NCBI RefSeq assembly: GCF_003813965.1
Contig: NZ_CP033896.1
Coordinates: 1,736,001-1,800,000 of the forward strand
DNA from: Corynebacterium choanae
Lineage (GTDB): Bacteria > Actinomycetota > Actinomycetes > Mycobacteriales > Mycobacteriaceae
Length of the DNA stretch: 64,000 nt
Direction of reading: 5' to 3'
How positions within the stretch are numbered: position 1 is the first letter of the stretch; each line of letters starts with the position of its first letter. A model generated the notes under the pieces. The model saw nothing but the letters and a program-made list of their open reading frames with translations. It searched no databases and was not told where the DNA came from. The translations under genes and the position numbers were made by a program. Below are positions 49,496 to 59,066 of this stretch, piece by piece.

Positions 49496-50554
49496 GTGTT
49501 TTCTGCGCGTGTGTCGGCTCGTCGTTTACTCAACCATCGCCTCTCGGCAGCAATAATTCTGCTGCCGATGGCGTTAGGTTCCTGTGTACTTAGCCCCGAT
49601 CCGGTTCCGGATCCGGTGCTCGTTGAGCAGGTGGTTGCGGAGCAACAGCTGGCCGCGAAACTTGCTTCCCTCGGTGATCCGCGCGCCGAACGTATTCACG
49701 CCCAAGTTGCGGACACCGTGAACGAGATTGTGCGGCGCTGTGGGCACTTGCGCGATGGCACGATTGTCCAGTCCTGCAATGAGGCTGCGATCCAGACTGC
49801 TATTGCTACCACCACCTCCCAGGTGGACGACCCGGAAGGCGCACAAGCTTTCGCCGATCGTGAAGATTTCAGCGCAGCGATAGGCACGATTGCGGCAATT
49901 GCCAACCAACCGGATGCTGACTCTGCTGCCCGGATTACCCAACAGCTCACCTTAGATAACCTCGAGGCTCTCGCCCCCGATTCCTTTGCCCTGCTCGCGG
50001 AGCAATACACCGATCGGGCCGGTTGGTTTTCACTTGATAGCCCAGCCGAGCGAACATTGCCCACAATTATTCATGGCACCGCGGATCATACGGATGCTGC
50101 GGACGACTTCCCTGCCGATCAGCTCCCGGCATCTATTGATCCGCGGCAACTGAGCCAAGCAGAACAGACTGAGCTCCACGAGCTTGCCGCAGCAATAGCC
50201 GCAGCAGTCTCACTTACGGGTTTTGCCGCAGCCACCCTGGAAAACCCAAATCAGGCCAGTGTTGCCGCCAACCAGCGGAATCACGCCTTAGCGTTGGAAC
50301 AATGGCTAGCCGCAGCAGAAGCAGTCCTGCCGGTAACCGACACTGCCGCCGAACCGGTAGGGTTTCAGTTCCCCGGGTTAACCGACACCGATGATCAACC
50401 CACCAAATCCGCTGCCACAGCCGCGCTCTATTCCCAATTTCGGGATCGCTTCCTGCACGCCGCTGCAGCCGCCACTACGGAAACCTGGCAACGGGTGTTG
50501 CTCCAGCAGGCAGCGCTGTGGCAGGTGGCGGTCGAACACCACAATGCCAACTAA
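49496..50554 (+). CDS. predicted lipoprotein, DUF4439-like
   Basis: A 352-residue exported protein. The N-terminus has an Arg-rich start, a hydrophobic stretch (SAAIILLPMAL) and a lipobox-like LGSC with Cys at residue 30, so it is probably lipid-anchored outside the membrane. The rest is Ala-, Gln- and Asp-rich and helical (e.g. AATLENPNQASVAANQRNHALALEQWL), with a C-terminal region like the ferritin-like DUF4439 fold seen in actinobacterial proteins beside rimP. Function unknown. The GTG start may be leaderless. It diverges from rimP and precedes nagB in convergent orientation, with a hairpin between (50704-50745). Confidence 0.72.
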   Translation: MFSARVSARRLLNHRLSAAIILLPMALGSCVLSPDPVPDPVLVEQVVAEQQLAAKLASLGDPRAERIHAQVADTVNEIVRRCGHLRDGTIVQSCNEAAIQTAIATTTSQVDDPEGAQAFADREDFSAAIGTIAAIANQPDADSAARITQQLTLDNLEALAPDSFALLAEQYTDRAGWFSLDSPAERTLPTIIHGTADHTDAADDFPADQLPASIDPRQLSQAEQTELHELAAAIAAAVSLTGFAAATLENPNQASVAANQRNHALALEQWLAAAEAVLPVTDTAAEPVGFQFPGLTDTDDQPTKSAATAALYSQFRDRFLHAAAAATTETWQRVLLQQAALWQVAVEHHNAN

Positions 50555-50703
50555 CCCATAAGCAAGGTCTGAGCCAATATTCGCGGCACCGTGCGGCGCC
50601 GCTTATGCCCCGCATTGCAGCGGTTGATCGCCCTGGCTATTCCACGGTCAATAGCCTGCTAGAGCACGCCAGAACTAGCAGTGAGATTCAGGTCAATACA
50701 CCG

Positions 50704-50745
50704 ACTCGCCTGCCCGCACCTGGGAAACGGAATGGACAGGCGAGT
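50704..50745. terminator. hairpin between the lipoprotein gene and nagB
   Basis: A 9-bp perfect stem (50704-50712 with 50737-50745) between convergent genes. No T-tract. Confidence 0.5.
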
Positions 50746-50797
50746 ATTCGACAACCGTGGGGCATGCCGGCAACAAGGAAGCGATGCAGCAGAACAA

Positions 50798-51577
50798 CTA
50801 GATTTGCTGCCACTGCGGTTTATTGTCGAATGCGTAGCGATAGTAGGTTGCACCCCGGAGTTTGCTGGCGGCCGCCTCATCTACGATGACTGTCGCATGA
50901 TTGTGCAGCTGCAAAATCGAGGCTGGGCAATACGCTGTAACCGGTCCTTCCACGGTGTCGGCAATAGCTTGGGCTTTGCCTTCGCCAGTGGCCAGCAACA
51001 GCAGATGACCCGCCCGGGAAATCGTCCCTAACCCTTGGGTAAGGACATGGTGGGGTACCTGCGATTCGTCGTCATCAAAAAACCGCGCATTATCGGCGAT
51101 CGTCTGCGGATGCAGGGTTTTTAACCGGGTCGTCGAATTCAGCGACGAGCCCGGTTCATTGAAACCAATATGTCCATCTGTGCCGATGCCGAGCAGCTGA
51201 ATATCAATACCGCCGGCTGCGGCGATTGCCGCGTCATAGTCGTTGCCGGCAGCGGTTAAATCTTCCGCCAACCCATTGGGGGATTGCACGAGCTCATCAG
51301 CGATATCAACATAATCGGTGAAGTTGTCGCGAATAAAACGGTAATAGCTTTGTGGGTGGCTTCGTGGTAACCCCACATATTCGTCAAGCAGGAATGCTTT
51401 ACAGTCGGCAAAGGATAAATCGTCTTCACGGTGGCGACGAATCAGCTCAGTGTAGAGTGCCAACGGCGTGGATCCTGTGGCCAGCCCGAGTGTTTTGCCT
51501 TGTCGAATATAGCGTTCAAACACATCTGCAGCGACCGTTGCCACGTCGTCCGCGGTGTGACGGATAATGACTTCCAT
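50798..51577 (-). CDS. nagB: glucosamine-6-phosphate deaminase
   Basis: Converts glucosamine-6-phosphate to fructose-6-phosphate and ammonia, 259 residues. [17 protein letters not shown] is at 30-46, the active-site FLLDEYVGL at 62-70 and [16 protein letters not shown] at 130-145 (Asp134, His136, Glu141). ATG 51577 begins [11 protein letters not shown]. The upstream ROK kinase may feed the same amino-sugar pathway, but 303 bases and no obvious operon signals separate them. No nagA lies in the window. Confidence 0.95.
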   Translation of the reverse strand: MEVIIRHTADDVATVAADVFERYIRQGKTLGLATGSTPLALYTELIRRHREDDLSFADCKAFLLDEYVGLPRSHPQSYYRFIRDNFTDYVDIADELVQSPNGLAEDLTAAGNDYDAAIAAAGGIDIQLLGIGTDGHIGFNEPGSSLNSTTRLKTLHPQTIADNARFFDDDESQVPHHVLTQGLGTISRAGHLLLLATGEGKAQAIADTVEGPVTAYCPASILQLHNHATVIVDEAAASKLRGATYYRYAFDNKPQWQQI

Positions 51578-51880
51578 GACAGTGTTCTACTCCTTTTATC
51601 CTTGTAATTTCCTAAGATACGGTTCGCGTCGTTGACTTGAATCAGCAGTCCGGTACCCGTATTGCGCGAGCAACGAACCTGCGATGCGCAACGCGTATGG
51701 ATTGCAGCCGCTTCCTGCAGGCGAGAGGTGACAGCCACAGTGGTTTTCGATCCTTGTGGAACACGTAGCTGGGGCACTGCCTGCCTCTGCTCGCAAGTGC
51801 AGTTGTAAGCATCACCACCGGCGTTGCGTTCACTGAGGTTCGATAGTTACTGCGAGCAGCGGTAGTGATGTTTTGCGAAC
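51578..51880. other. 303-base space between the ROK kinase and nagB
   Basis: No supported gene or hairpin. It probably carries the nagB promoter, which I could not pinpoint. Confidence 0.4.
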
Positions 51881-52804
51881 CTAGGCTGCGGCAGTGCGAC
51901 CCAAATGTGCCGCACCAATAAGCTGTGCTTCTTGTCCGAAGGTGGCAAGTGCGATAGGAAGTTCAGCAAGTGGCGGCAACAGTTGTGCGCGAATACCGGC
52001 TACCAATGGGTCGATTATCGGTGCACCAATTCCTGCTACTCCCCCGCCGATGACAACCGCTTCAACATCGATTGCGTTGATAAAGTTCGCTAAACAGTGC
52101 CCAACCGCGGTGAGGTTTTCATCCAATACTTGTTTCGCAAGCGCTTCCCCGTCGTGGTAACGACGCATAATCTCCCGCAGATCAACTGAGGTATCACTAA
52201 TGCCGGCGCGTTTTCGATAGGATGCGGCAAGCCCGGTGCCCGATCCAATATTTTCCATCCCATCCACCCCACCGGTGGGATCTTCACAGATGAGATAGCA
52301 CAGTTCCCCGCGGGAACTATGCGGCGACTGCCGGAGTTGCCCATCTTGAACAATAGCCCCGCCAATACCGGTGCCAAATGCGACAAAGAGCACGTCTTGC
52401 AGGCCTTTGCCTGCACCATAGATCGCCTCTCCCAGTCCCATGACCCGCACGTCATTGTGCGCAGCAACTGCAAGCCCAAATTCTTGGCGTAATTCGCCAC
52501 GCAAATCGGTGCCACTCCAGCCCGGCATGGTCACTCCGGCACTTTGCACGACACCAGTGTCTGGATTGATCACCCCAGGTGAGCCGATACCAATAGCTTG
52601 TGGGGTGTAGCCGGCAGCAATCGCTGCTTCACGTGTTTCCGCGATGGCTTCTTTGAGTGCTTGCAGAACCTGTTGACCGCCCTCTAATGCCCGCGACGGA
52701 CGGGTGGTGTGAAAGAGGGTGGTCGTCGGCTGATCATGGGGCACCACTGCCGCCGCAATTTTTGTGCCACCAATATCCACCGCAATGACGCAATCGCCGC
52801 TCAT
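51881..52804 (-). CDS. ROK family sugar kinase lacking the zinc motif
   Basis: Sugar kinase of 307 residues. The ATP-binding DIGGTK is at 10-15, IGIGSPGVIN near 71-80 and the catalytic Asp at 118 in AAHNDVRV. FVAFGTGIGGAIV follows at 140-152. Where ROK proteins normally carry GEIGH and a CxCGxxGCxE zinc knuckle, this one has GELCYLICEDPTGGVDGMENIG (166-187, quoted in part), with no CxCG pattern. ATG 52804 has AAAGGA six bases upstream; the longer frame to 52912 is rejected. Location next to nagB suggests an amino-sugar substrate (GlcNAc or ManNAc), but glucose is possible. Confidence 0.82.
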   Translation of the reverse strand: MSGDCVIAVDIGGTKIAAAVVPHDQPTTTLFHTTRPSRALEGGQQVLQALKEAIAETREAAIAAGYTPQAIGIGSPGVINPDTGVVQSAGVTMPGWSGTDLRGELRQEFGLAVAAHNDVRVMGLGEAIYGAGKGLQDVLFVAFGTGIGGAIVQDGQLRQSPHSSRGELCYLICEDPTGGVDGMENIGSGTGLAASYRKRAGISDTSVDLREIMRRYHDGEALAKQVLDENLTAVGHCLANFINAIDVEAVVIGGGVAGIGAPIIDPLVAGIRAQLLPPLAELPIALATFGQEAQLIGAAHLGRTAAA

Positions 52805-53306
52805 CGGAAGTCCTTTCGTTTGTTGACGTGGGGTCATCGCCATGACAAACCGTTCATGCAGTTGGCGAACAAGATCCCACCAACCGTCAGGTGCCCCTGA
52901 TTTATCAGACAAGTTACGATGCTAGCAGCCCACACCTTTATGGAACACCCGGTAGCATTGCGTACTTCATCACATTTCTTCGCCTAGTTGTCTGAACTGA
53001 ACCCTGTTGCAGCGAGTAGCCACGACGACCGGGAAGCAGCTGCAGGCCAATGGCGCTCCGCACGCAAGCCAAGCCCAAAGGCGCCTGGCAGCTTCCTTTC
53101 CTGCTTGAATTAATCCCTACCTTGGGAGTAGCTGTGGCCGGACGTCGCATACTACTACAGGCGCGGACATCTCCTTGTGGTGAGATGTCCGCGCCTGGAT
53201 AACAGACCACTACGCACCAGTGGCGAAGGGCGCAACCGCATATCGACGGTGCTTGCTGCTGCGAAGCCCAGCCCGCCGGGACGAGATCCGCCCGCCGATG
53301 CGGTGG
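52805..53306. other. region between proS and the ROK kinase
   Basis: 502 bases. The proS terminator (53158-53197) lies here, and the ROK kinase promoter must lie in 52805-53150. No gene seen. Confidence 0.5.
53158..53197 (-). terminator. terminator after proS
   Basis: A perfect 16-bp GC-rich stem (53158-53173 with 53182-53197) with an 8-base loop, 109 bases past the proS stop. Confidence 0.75.
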
Positions 53307-55088
53307 TTAACGGCTAGAGGTTGCCCCTTTTCGCACCAGCTCAATGATCGATTGTGGAGCAGTCGCAACGTCAAGCATGGTCGGCTCATCGCCGCGTGGC
53401 CGCAGCTCCACCTGACCATCAGCAAAACTGCGCCCGACGACCACCACAAATGGCATGCCAAGTAATTCGGAGTCTTTAAATTTCACTCCCGGGCTCAGCT
53501 TTGGGCGATCGTCGAAGAGCACATCGAGGCCAGCATTCGACAAGTCGATGGCAAGCTGTTCGGCGGCAGCTGCTGCGTCGGCATCCTTATTCGCAATCAC
53601 CACATGAACTTGGTAGGGCGCAACGCTTACCGGCCAACACAGCCCCTTGTCATCGTGGGTCTGTTCCGCAATAACCCCAACCAAGCGAGACACACCAATA
53701 CCGTAGGAACCCATCGTCGGTATGGCGAGCTTGCCGGATTCGTCGAGAATCTTCAGATCCATGGCAGTGGAGTATTTCCGGCCAAGCTGGAAAATGTGTC
53801 CGATCTCGATACCGCGTTGCAACGTCAAGGTTCCATGCCCATCCGGCGCCGGATCCCCTTCCCGGATTTCAGCGGCCTCAATAGTGTCTGCAATCGGGAA
53901 GTCACGGCCAGCCACCATATCTACCAGGTGGGTTTCTGGAGCATCGCCACCGGTGATCCACCGGGTTCCGGCAGCAACCCGCGGATCCACATACACCGGA
54001 ATATCATGGTCGACCAGTGCCCGCGGACCGACATATCCTTTGACGAGGAATGGATGTGCTGCGAAGTCTGCTTCGCTCGCCATCTCCACTGGGCGTGGAT
54101 CGAAGGCCGCTTCGAGCCGTTTGAAATCTATTTCCCGATCACCGGGGACAAGAATCCCCACCAGATTGCGAGTTTTTTCCTCATCAGTGTCGGTGACTGC
54201 AACCAGCACGCATTTCAGCGTGTCTGCTGCAGTTACCGGCTCACCGCTTTGGCCGGTGAATCCCTGTGCTGCAGCGAAGGCGACCAACTGGTCAATCGTG
54301 GCACAGTCAGGGGTGGTTACCGGCGCTGCTGCAGGCTGTCCGTCAAGCGGATATGTCTGACCTGGGGTGGTGGTTACCGCCTCAGCGTTTGCCGCATAGT
54401 TGCCGTCGCTCGACATCACAAAAGTGTCTTCACCTGCCGGTGACACAGCGAGGAACTCTTCGCTGCGGGATCCCCCCATCGCCCCGGAGATTGCGGTACA
54501 GATCGCATAGTCAATACCAAGACGGTCAAAGACATTGATATACGCCCGGCGATGTTTCGCGTAGGCTTCCGCCAGCCCCTCATCGGCCATGTCGAAGGAG
54601 TAGGAATCCTTCATGACGAATTCGCGACCCCGCAGAATACCTGCCCGGGGACGTTCCTCGTCACGATATTTCGTCTGGATCTGATACAAGATGGTTGGCA
54701 GATCCTTATACGAGTTAAACATGTCCTTGACCAGCAAGGTGAACATTTCTTCATGGGTTGGCCCCAGCAGACAGTCCACCCCTTTGCGGTCTTTCAGCCG
54801 GAACAGCAAGTCGCCATATTCATCCCAGCGGCCGGTGTGCTCATAAGGTTCTTTCGGCAGCAGTGCCGGCAGGGAGATCTCCTGCCCGCCGATGGCATTC
54901 ATCTCTTCCCGAACGATTTGTTCAATGCGGCGCAGCACTTGTAAACCAAGTGGCAGCCAGGAGTAAATACCTGGGGCTGTGCGGCGAATATAGCCGGCGC
55001 GTACCAGCAGTTTGTGGCTGGCGACTTCCGCATCAGCTGGATCGTCCCGAAGGGTGCGCAAAAACAGTTGCGACATGCGTGTGATCAT
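53307..55088 (-). CDS. proS: prolyl-tRNA synthetase
   Basis: Class II aminoacyl-tRNA synthetase, 593 residues, of the bacterial type with an editing insertion. The core shows [69 protein letters not shown] and the C-terminal anticodon domain [25 protein letters not shown]. The frame opens at 55223, but ATG 55088 ([16 protein letters not shown]) fits the family and has a TATATT -10 box exactly 8 bases upstream, so the mRNA is likely leaderless. It diverges from yaaA. Confidence 0.97.
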   Translation of the reverse strand: MITRMSQLFLRTLRDDPADAEVASHKLLVRAGYIRRTAPGIYSWLPLGLQVLRRIEQIVREEMNAIGGQEISLPALLPKEPYEHTGRWDEYGDLLFRLKDRKGVDCLLGPTHEEMFTLLVKDMFNSYKDLPTILYQIQTKYRDEERPRAGILRGREFVMKDSYSFDMADEGLAEAYAKHRRAYINVFDRLGIDYAICTAISGAMGGSRSEEFLAVSPAGEDTFVMSSDGNYAANAEAVTTTPGQTYPLDGQPAAAPVTTPDCATIDQLVAFAAAQGFTGQSGEPVTAADTLKCVLVAVTDTDEEKTRNLVGILVPGDREIDFKRLEAAFDPRPVEMASEADFAAHPFLVKGYVGPRALVDHDIPVYVDPRVAAGTRWITGGDAPETHLVDMVAGRDFPIADTIEAAEIREGDPAPDGHGTLTLQRGIEIGHIFQLGRKYSTAMDLKILDESGKLAIPTMGSYGIGVSRLVGVIAEQTHDDKGLCWPVSVAPYQVHVVIANKDADAAAAAEQLAIDLSNAGLDVLFDDRPKLSPGVKFKDSELLGMPFVVVVGRSFADGQVELRPRGDEPTMLDVATAPQSIIELVRKGATSSR

Positions 55089-55096
55089 GGTGAGTA

Positions 55097-55102
55097 AATA
55101 TA
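55097..55102 (-). promoter_or_regulatory. -10 element of proS
   Basis: TATATT on the minus strand, 8 bases before the ATG at 55088. Confidence 0.6.
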
Positions 55103-55426
55103 CCTGGCAGGCCTCCCGGAGGTGATCGACCACCCGCATCGCGGGGCACACTGCAGGAAAAACCTGTTGCGTTTGCTCGCTGTCCTGGCGGGCGGTGCAA
55201 CGCGCTCGATACAGCGTTGTCAATCAGGTGGGTTATTTGTCGATGACGAGTTGCGGGCGTTTCCGGTACTGGTTCGCGATGTCTTCACCCAACCCAACCG
55301 GGGCACGGGAGGCAGTGTGTGGTGGGGGCTGCCGTGTTTGGCTACAGGTTGCTATTCCAGGTGCGTCTAGTGGGCTATGCTTCCCTGCTTTTCCGTCAAT
55401 ACTGGGGGCACTTGGTGCCACTGGAC

Positions 55427-55432
55427 TAGGCT
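55427..55432 (+). promoter_or_regulatory. -10 element of yaaA
   Basis: TAGGCT, 8 bases before the GTG at 55441. Confidence 0.6.
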
Positions 55433-55440
55433 TAACGCCC

Positions 55441-56199
55441 GTGTTCATTCTTCTGCCTCCTTCTGAAACGAAAGCCCCTGGCGGCAGTGGCGCCCCACTT
55501 CGCCTTGAATCGTTACACTTCGCTGAGCAGTTCACTGCGATTCGTCGCACCCTCATCGAGGATCTGTTAGCACTTGACGATGCGACCATGGCGCAGGTAT
55601 TGAAGTTATCTGCCCGGCAACGCGACGAAGTGGCGGCGAATCGACAGCTGCTCACAGCGGCAACGATGCCGGCGATCGCCCGCTACACCGGGGTGCTGTA
55701 CGACGCGCTTGATGCGGCGACCCTCACTGAGAAGCAACAGTCACGTCTCATGGTGTGTTCCGCACTTTTTGGGCTGCTTGCCGCCACCGATGAGATTCCG
55801 CATTACCGGTTATCGGGCGGAACGAAACTGCCATACCGGGACAGCACCGATCCGGCGCCGACGATGAAACGACGTTGGCAGGAAGCAATGTCCCAGGCAT
55901 TAGCCGAGTTGGCAGCAGCCGACGACCTGATTATTGACATGCGTTCTGGGGCATATCAGGCGCTTGGTGGATGCGACGACCTGGTCACCGTGCGAGTGGA
56001 GTCGGTGCAAGCTGACGGTAGCCGCAAAGTAGTCAGCCACCACAACAAGCACTACAAAGGGTTGGCAGCGCGGCTGCTAGCTTCTGCCAAGCAGACACCT
56101 ACCACCTTGCCGGAGGCTGCCGCGATTATCGCTGCTGACCCCACCCTTTCCCCAGAGATCACAGACGACCGTCTCCTCACCCTGATTGTCGAACGCTAA
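55441..56199 (+). CDS. yaaA: YaaA family protein (peroxide stress, DUF328)
   Basis: A 252-residue protein of the YaaA family, which in E. coli limits iron-driven damage during peroxide stress. The signature VFILLPPSETKAPGG begins the protein, followed by AIARYTGVLYDALDAATLT, LFGLLAATDEIPHYRLS, LIIDMRSGAYQALG and SHHNKHYKGLAARLL. Starts further upstream belong to a non-homologous extension; GTG 55441 puts the family N-terminus in place and has a TAGGCT -10 box 8 bases upstream. It is followed by a hairpin shared with the convergent MFS gene. Confidence 0.93.
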   Translation: MFILLPPSETKAPGGSGAPLRLESLHFAEQFTAIRRTLIEDLLALDDATMAQVLKLSARQRDEVAANRQLLTAATMPAIARYTGVLYDALDAATLTEKQQSRLMVCSALFGLLAATDEIPHYRLSGGTKLPYRDSTDPAPTMKRRWQEAMSQALAELAAADDLIIDMRSGAYQALGGCDDLVTVRVESVQADGSRKVVSHHNKHYKGLAARLLASAKQTPTTLPEAAAIIAADPTLSPEITDDRLLTLIVER

Positions 56200-56234
56200 G
56201 CATCAACAGCTGGAATGTTTGGCAGGCATACGGC

Positions 56235-56273
56235 CACACACCGCAGCACGTGCAGTACGGCTGCGGGTGTGTG
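56235..56273. terminator. terminator between yaaA and the MFS gene
   Basis: A 13-bp stem with one bulge (56235-56247 with 56260-56273) followed on the plus strand by TTTGCTTTG. It suits both convergent genes. Confidence 0.7.
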
Positions 56274-56285
56274 TTTGCTTTGTGG

Positions 56286-57797
56286 TTAGCGTTGCGCCGA
56301 TAAGCGTTCGGCTTTTTTACCTTCTTGAATATCAGCCACCGTGTAAGAAATCACCGTAATCGCGAGGAGCACAATTACCCCGGCAAGCGCGGCACATACG
56401 AGCAGCGAATATGTGTAGCCTGCACCTAGTGCTGCTTGCTGTACAGGGGTGAGCATGCTGCGATCGATGTGGCTACTATCCATACCCAGTGCGCGGGTGG
56501 TGACTGCTTGCCCCACTGCGGTCACTGCAGCCAACCCGAGCGGGCCGCCGAGGGTTTGGCACACCAACGAACAGGCGGTCAGCGGCCCTACTTGATCAGG
56601 GGTGACCCCTGCCACTACGGACAGCGTCAATGGGATGAGTGTAAGACCGACACCTAAGCCGATGACAATAATTGGCAGCAGCAGATCCGGAAAGTAGGTG
56701 GCGTGTTCATCTAAGGTTGCCCCAAAGATGAATCCGGCAATGAGAGTGATCCCGCCGAGGGTAATACTGTGTTTGGGACGCAGACGTTCGGCGAGTACCC
56801 CGGCTATCCAACTGCCGGTGCCGAGTGCGAACGCAAACGGAATAAATGCAATCCCGGCCTGCAGCGGCGTGTAGCCCAGGACTTCCTGCACAAACAGGGC
56901 GACCTGGACGGTCATCGCCATCAGCAGCGCCCCTGCACACAGCAGGGCAATAAAAACAGCTTTGCGTGCCGCTGAATCAAACATTGCCATGGGAAGCACG
57001 GGGTTGCTGGCCTTATGCTGGGAGCGGAAAAATAGCACTAGCAGCACAATGCCTAGCAGTGCACTGCCGATGACCAGAGGTTTGGCACCGGTACCGCCCT
57101 CTGCCATGGCAAACACCAACAGGGTTGAGGCGCCGGTTGCAAGCACAGCACCGGTGACATCAAGCGGAATGCGTTCAAACTGCGGGGTGCGCGAAAGCAC
57201 GGCAAGGCCGCCCATGATGATTGCGATACCAATGGGAACGTTGATGAGGAAAATCCACCGCCAGGATGCCTGCGTTAACGCACCGCCCACTACCAGACCT
57301 AACACACTTCCCAACCCAGTCATCATGGCAAACACCGAAAATGCCTGGTTGCGAGGTTTGCCTGGGGCAAATGTCACCACGATTAGCGCCATCGCCGTTG
57401 GTGAAGCGATCGCCGCCCCTGCACCTTGCACAATTCGTGCGACGATCAGCAGCCCCGGAGTAGAGACGATGCCGCACGCCAGTGAGGCGAGTGTGAAGCA
57501 AGCCACCCCGGTGAGAAACATGCGTTTGCGGCCGAATACGTCCCCGAGTCGACCGCCAAGCAGCAGCAGTCCCCCGTAGGCCAGTGCGTAAGCGGTCACT
57601 ATCCACGACCGCAACGAATCTGAGAGTCCTAATTCGAGTTGGATTCGGGCAAGAGCCAGATTGACTACGGTGCCATCCAACACCACCATTAACTGCAGTG
57701 CAGAAAGCACAGCCAATGGCCAGCCCAGGGCTGATTGCTGTTCCGGATAGGACAGGTTTTTCGCCCGCGGGCCGCTGTTGCGTGCACTTGCTTGCAC
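56286..57797 (-). CDS. MFS transporter, DHA2 (14-helix) drug:H+ antiporter type
   Basis: Exporter of 503 residues with about 14 hydrophobic segments. The DHA2 motifs are ALQLMVVLDGTVVNLALARIQ in helix 1, LLLGGRLGDVFGRKR (motif A) in the 2-3 loop and GLGSVLGLVVGGALTQASWRWIFLINVPIG (motif C) in helix 5. The GTG start at 57797 lies in the stop codon of cobA (TAGTG), so it is translationally coupled to cobA. Drugs are the default substrate class; the link with cobA could point to a tetrapyrrole or metal-related substrate (inference only). Confidence 0.9.
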   Translation of the reverse strand: MQASARNSGPRAKNLSYPEQQSALGWPLAVLSALQLMVVLDGTVVNLALARIQLELGLSDSLRSWIVTAYALAYGGLLLLGGRLGDVFGRKRMFLTGVACFTLASLACGIVSTPGLLIVARIVQGAGAAIASPTAMALIVVTFAPGKPRNQAFSVFAMMTGLGSVLGLVVGGALTQASWRWIFLINVPIGIAIIMGGLAVLSRTPQFERIPLDVTGAVLATGASTLLVFAMAEGGTGAKPLVIGSALLGIVLLVLFFRSQHKASNPVLPMAMFDSAARKAVFIALLCAGALLMAMTVQVALFVQEVLGYTPLQAGIAFIPFAFALGTGSWIAGVLAERLRPKHSITLGGITLIAGFIFGATLDEHATYFPDLLLPIIVIGLGVGLTLIPLTLSVVAGVTPDQVGPLTACSLVCQTLGGPLGLAAVTAVGQAVTTRALGMDSSHIDRSMLTPVQQAALGAGYTYSLLVCAALAGVIVLLAITVISYTVADIQEGKKAERLSAQR

Positions 57798-58594
57798 TAG
57801 TTGTCCGTCCCTTCCACAACATCACCCACGACGATCACCGCAGGTGGGTGTATTGCTGCCTGTTCAATGGTGGCCCCTAATGTGGCCAGCGTGCAGGTGA
57901 CACTGCGCTGCGAAGAGGTGGTTCCTTCTTCAATGATGGCCACCGGCGTGGCAGGGTTTTTCCCCAATTCGATGAGCCGGTCGGCAATCGCCGGCCCATT
58001 TTTCACACCCATAATGATCACCAGCGTGCCGGATAGGCGTGCCAGCGCATCCCAGTCGGTAAGACTCATGGTGTGTCCCGGCGCGAGATGTCCAGACAGG
58101 ACGGTGAAGCTGTGATTGATGCCGCGGCGCGTGACGGATACCCCTGCAGCGGCTGGAACACTGATTGCACTGGTAACACCGGGGACGACGATCACACCGA
58201 TGCCAGCTTCGATGAGGGCGGCGCGTTCTTCGAAGCCGCGGCCGAATACATATGGATCCCCACCTTTGAGGCGTACGACTTTGCGGCCGTTTTGGGCGGC
58301 TTCGACGAGGAGTTCATTGATGCGTTGTTGCGCCATTTGTTTGCCGTAGGGCAGTTTGGCGGCGTCAATGATTTCTTTGTTGGTGATGTCGCAAAGTTCC
58401 GCAAGATGGTCGGTAGGCCCGAGATGATCAGCAATGATGACGTCAGCCCAGGCGAGGGCGCGTTGGCCGCGCACAGTGATGAGATCTGGGGCGCCAGGCC
58501 CGCCGCCGACGAGGACCACTGGATAGGGTGGCTGTTCGGGAAGGGTGAGCCAGCTGTTGTGGTCTGGCGCGGGGTGGTGGAGATCCGAGCTCAT
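57797..58594 (-). CDS. cobA: uroporphyrinogen-III C-methyltransferase
   Basis: SAM-dependent methyltransferase making precorrin-2 for sirohaem and cobalamin, 265 residues. The signature VGGGPGAPDLIT is at 29-40 and RLKGGDPYVFGRGFEE near 110-125; GVTSAISVPAAAGVSVTRRG and VIIMGVKNGP are typical. ATG 58594 has a TAAGGT -10 box 8 bases upstream and is probably leaderless. The MFS gene starts within its stop codon. cobB, cobO and a chelatase-type gene are 3-5 kb away on the same strand. Confidence 0.95.
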   Translation of the reverse strand: MSSDLHHPAPDHNSWLTLPEQPPYPVVLVGGGPGAPDLITVRGQRALAWADVIIADHLGPTDHLAELCDITNKEIIDAAKLPYGKQMAQQRINELLVEAAQNGRKVVRLKGGDPYVFGRGFEERAALIEAGIGVIVVPGVTSAISVPAAAGVSVTRRGINHSFTVLSGHLAPGHTMSLTDWDALARLSGTLVIIMGVKNGPAIADRLIELGKNPATPVAIIEEGTTSSQRSVTCTLATLGATIEQAAIHPPAVIVVGDVVEGTDN

Positions 58595-58602
58595 GGGGTA
58601 CT

Positions 58603-58608
58603 ACCTTA
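58603..58608 (-). promoter_or_regulatory. -10 element of cobA
   Basis: TAAGGT on the minus strand, 8 bases before the ATG at 58594. Confidence 0.55.
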
Positions 58609-59066
58609 GTCGCCGTGGCGAAAGTTGCGGTGTTGGTGGGGATGGTTTGGTTGACCAGAGGTTGCCGAAAGTGGCTTTGGCACCACTAGCGACTCCGCCG
58701 GAAAACTGCCTGTGGCCAGGGTTGTTGCAGTGTTGTTGGGCTGTGGCGGGATGGTGTTGCGGGGCGGAGGAAGTTCCACCAAAAGTATTATTAGACATTT
58801 GCCTAATTGATGGTGTTGCATCACCGCTTTGGTCGCGGCTCAAGTTCAACCACTTCGACGATTTGACGAATATCTAACTTAGGCACAATGGAAGCATTCC
58901 CATTGTTCTGGCATGGGTGCACTGCCCCGCTGTGCATGCCCCTTTGGCTTGCGGTACGGGACACACACCACATGCACCATGACCACCACCCTGCCGCCGG
59001 GTGCCCAATCAATCCCGGGCTCTTGCGCTTCGCTGGTTGTCAATAAGAATCGAGTGTCACACCCCA
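58609..59066. other. divergent region between cobA and the FtsX-type permease
   Basis: About 460 bases with no supported gene. The plus strand changes from G-rich on the cobA side to C-rich on the permease side. Confidence 0.45.

Larger units (their letters stand above)
55089..55440. other. divergent region between proS and yaaA
   Basis: 352 bases containing the back-to-back start regions of two probably leaderless genes. No other gene found. Confidence 0.5.
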
